This document shows, piece after piece, positions 34,190 through 34,699 of a stretch of DNA of 34,699 nt. The translations under genes and the position numbers were made by a program. The DNA lies in contig JAILJO010000047.1 of the NCBI GenBank assembly GCA_024694675.1, positions 1 to 34,699 of the forward strand, read 5' to 3'. Position 1 is the first letter of the stretch. Each line of letters opens with the position of its first letter. This DNA is from Bacteroidales bacterium (GTDB taxonomy: Bacteria; Bacteroidota; Bacteroidia; Bacteroidales; UBA932). The notes beneath the pieces were generated by a model. It saw only the letters and a program-made list of their open reading frames with translations, was not told where the DNA came from and did no database searches.

Positions 34190-34519
34190 TTATTTGTTTT
34201 TGGTGTGTGTCTTACGCCACTCTTTGATTACTCTCTTGTCCCTGTTTCCTTTTTCCACGTTACATTCAGCGCAAAGTGATTGCAGGTTCTTTGTATCGTA
34301 GAAGTCTTTACATACAGGATAGGGAATGATATGGTCAACTACTTCCGCCGCCTTGATGATTCCACGACGCCGGCACTCTTCGCATAGAGGATGCTGCGCT
34401 CTGAATACTCTTGAGAGTCTTGTCCACCTGTACGAATGGTACGGGGAAGCGGATCTATCTCTCTGGTAAGAGCCATCATGCTTATCCACTCTACTCTCAG
34501 AATCCCAGGCTAATCGCAT
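34190..34519 (-). CDS. HNH endonuclease, diverged homolog of 815-1153 (from MRLAWDSE)
   Basis: CEECRRRG..AEVVDHIIPYPVCKDFYDTKNLQSLCAECNVEKGNRD. Confidence 0.9.
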   Translation of the reverse strand: MRLAWDSESRVDKHDGSYQRDRSASPYHSYRWTRLSRVFRAQHPLCEECRRRGIIKAAEVVDHIIPYPVCKDFYDTKNLQSLCAECNVEKGNRDKRVIKEWRKTHTKNK

Positions 34520-34699
34520 CTTTATCTCCCGTATATGGTTTGACCTCTGAAAGCATAACAGTCTTAAAGTCATTCCTGGAAAGCCTAAGGGTAACTGCCT
34601 TTCCATTGGAGCTGTAAGTAATAACCACCGCCGGCTTTCCTTTGTACATTACAATCTCTTTCCCATTCTCGCCGCTGACTTCCTTCGGACATTGTTCCA
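34497..34699 (-). CDS. C-terminal part of an unknown protein, cut by window end
   Basis: rc frame EQCPKEVSGENGKEIVMYKGKPAVVITYSSNGKAVTLRLSRNDFKTVMLSEVKPYTGDKDAISLGF*. Confidence 0.45.
   Translation of the reverse strand, partial: EQCPKEVSGENGKEIVMYKGKPAVVITYSSNGKAVTLRLSRNDFKTVMLSEVKPYTGDKDAISLGF

Overview
The window reads as an almost complete temperate, HK97-like siphophage of a Bacteroidetes host. Nearly all genes are on the minus strand: terS, terL, portal, protease, capsid, connectors, two tail-tube paralogs, tape measure, tail tip, lysis genes, baseplate and receptor-binding protein. A short plus-strand block carries the repressor, a membrane-anchored HIRAN-like protein and the integrase. 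The 3' part of a tRNA-Ser(GGA), flanked by repeated TGCAYATTTT sites just upstream of the integrase, looks like attP. Positions 1-137 equal 33819-33955, after which the two ends diverge into different HNH/membrane-protein alleles. I infer a circular genome of about 33.8 kb with a variable junction. The main system is a diversity-generating retroelement (DGR): RT at 7772-8944, TR at 8977-9158, an Avd-like gene, a 54-aa ORF missing from the ORF track, and two target genes. Counted by hand, every TR/VR mismatch (20/20 in VR1, 16/16 in VR2) is at a TR adenine on the coding strand. Both VRs carry the same 3' hairpin cassette. The second target is a small C-lectin-like protein in the early/replication region, not a tail fibre. 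Other notable items are lambda-like iterons inside the replication gene, a three-way-junction RNA in the early operon, three tandem noncoding hairpin repeats after the tail-tip gene, 21-bp-phased repeats after int, and an accessory island between terS and terL. All family calls are by eye, with no database searches.
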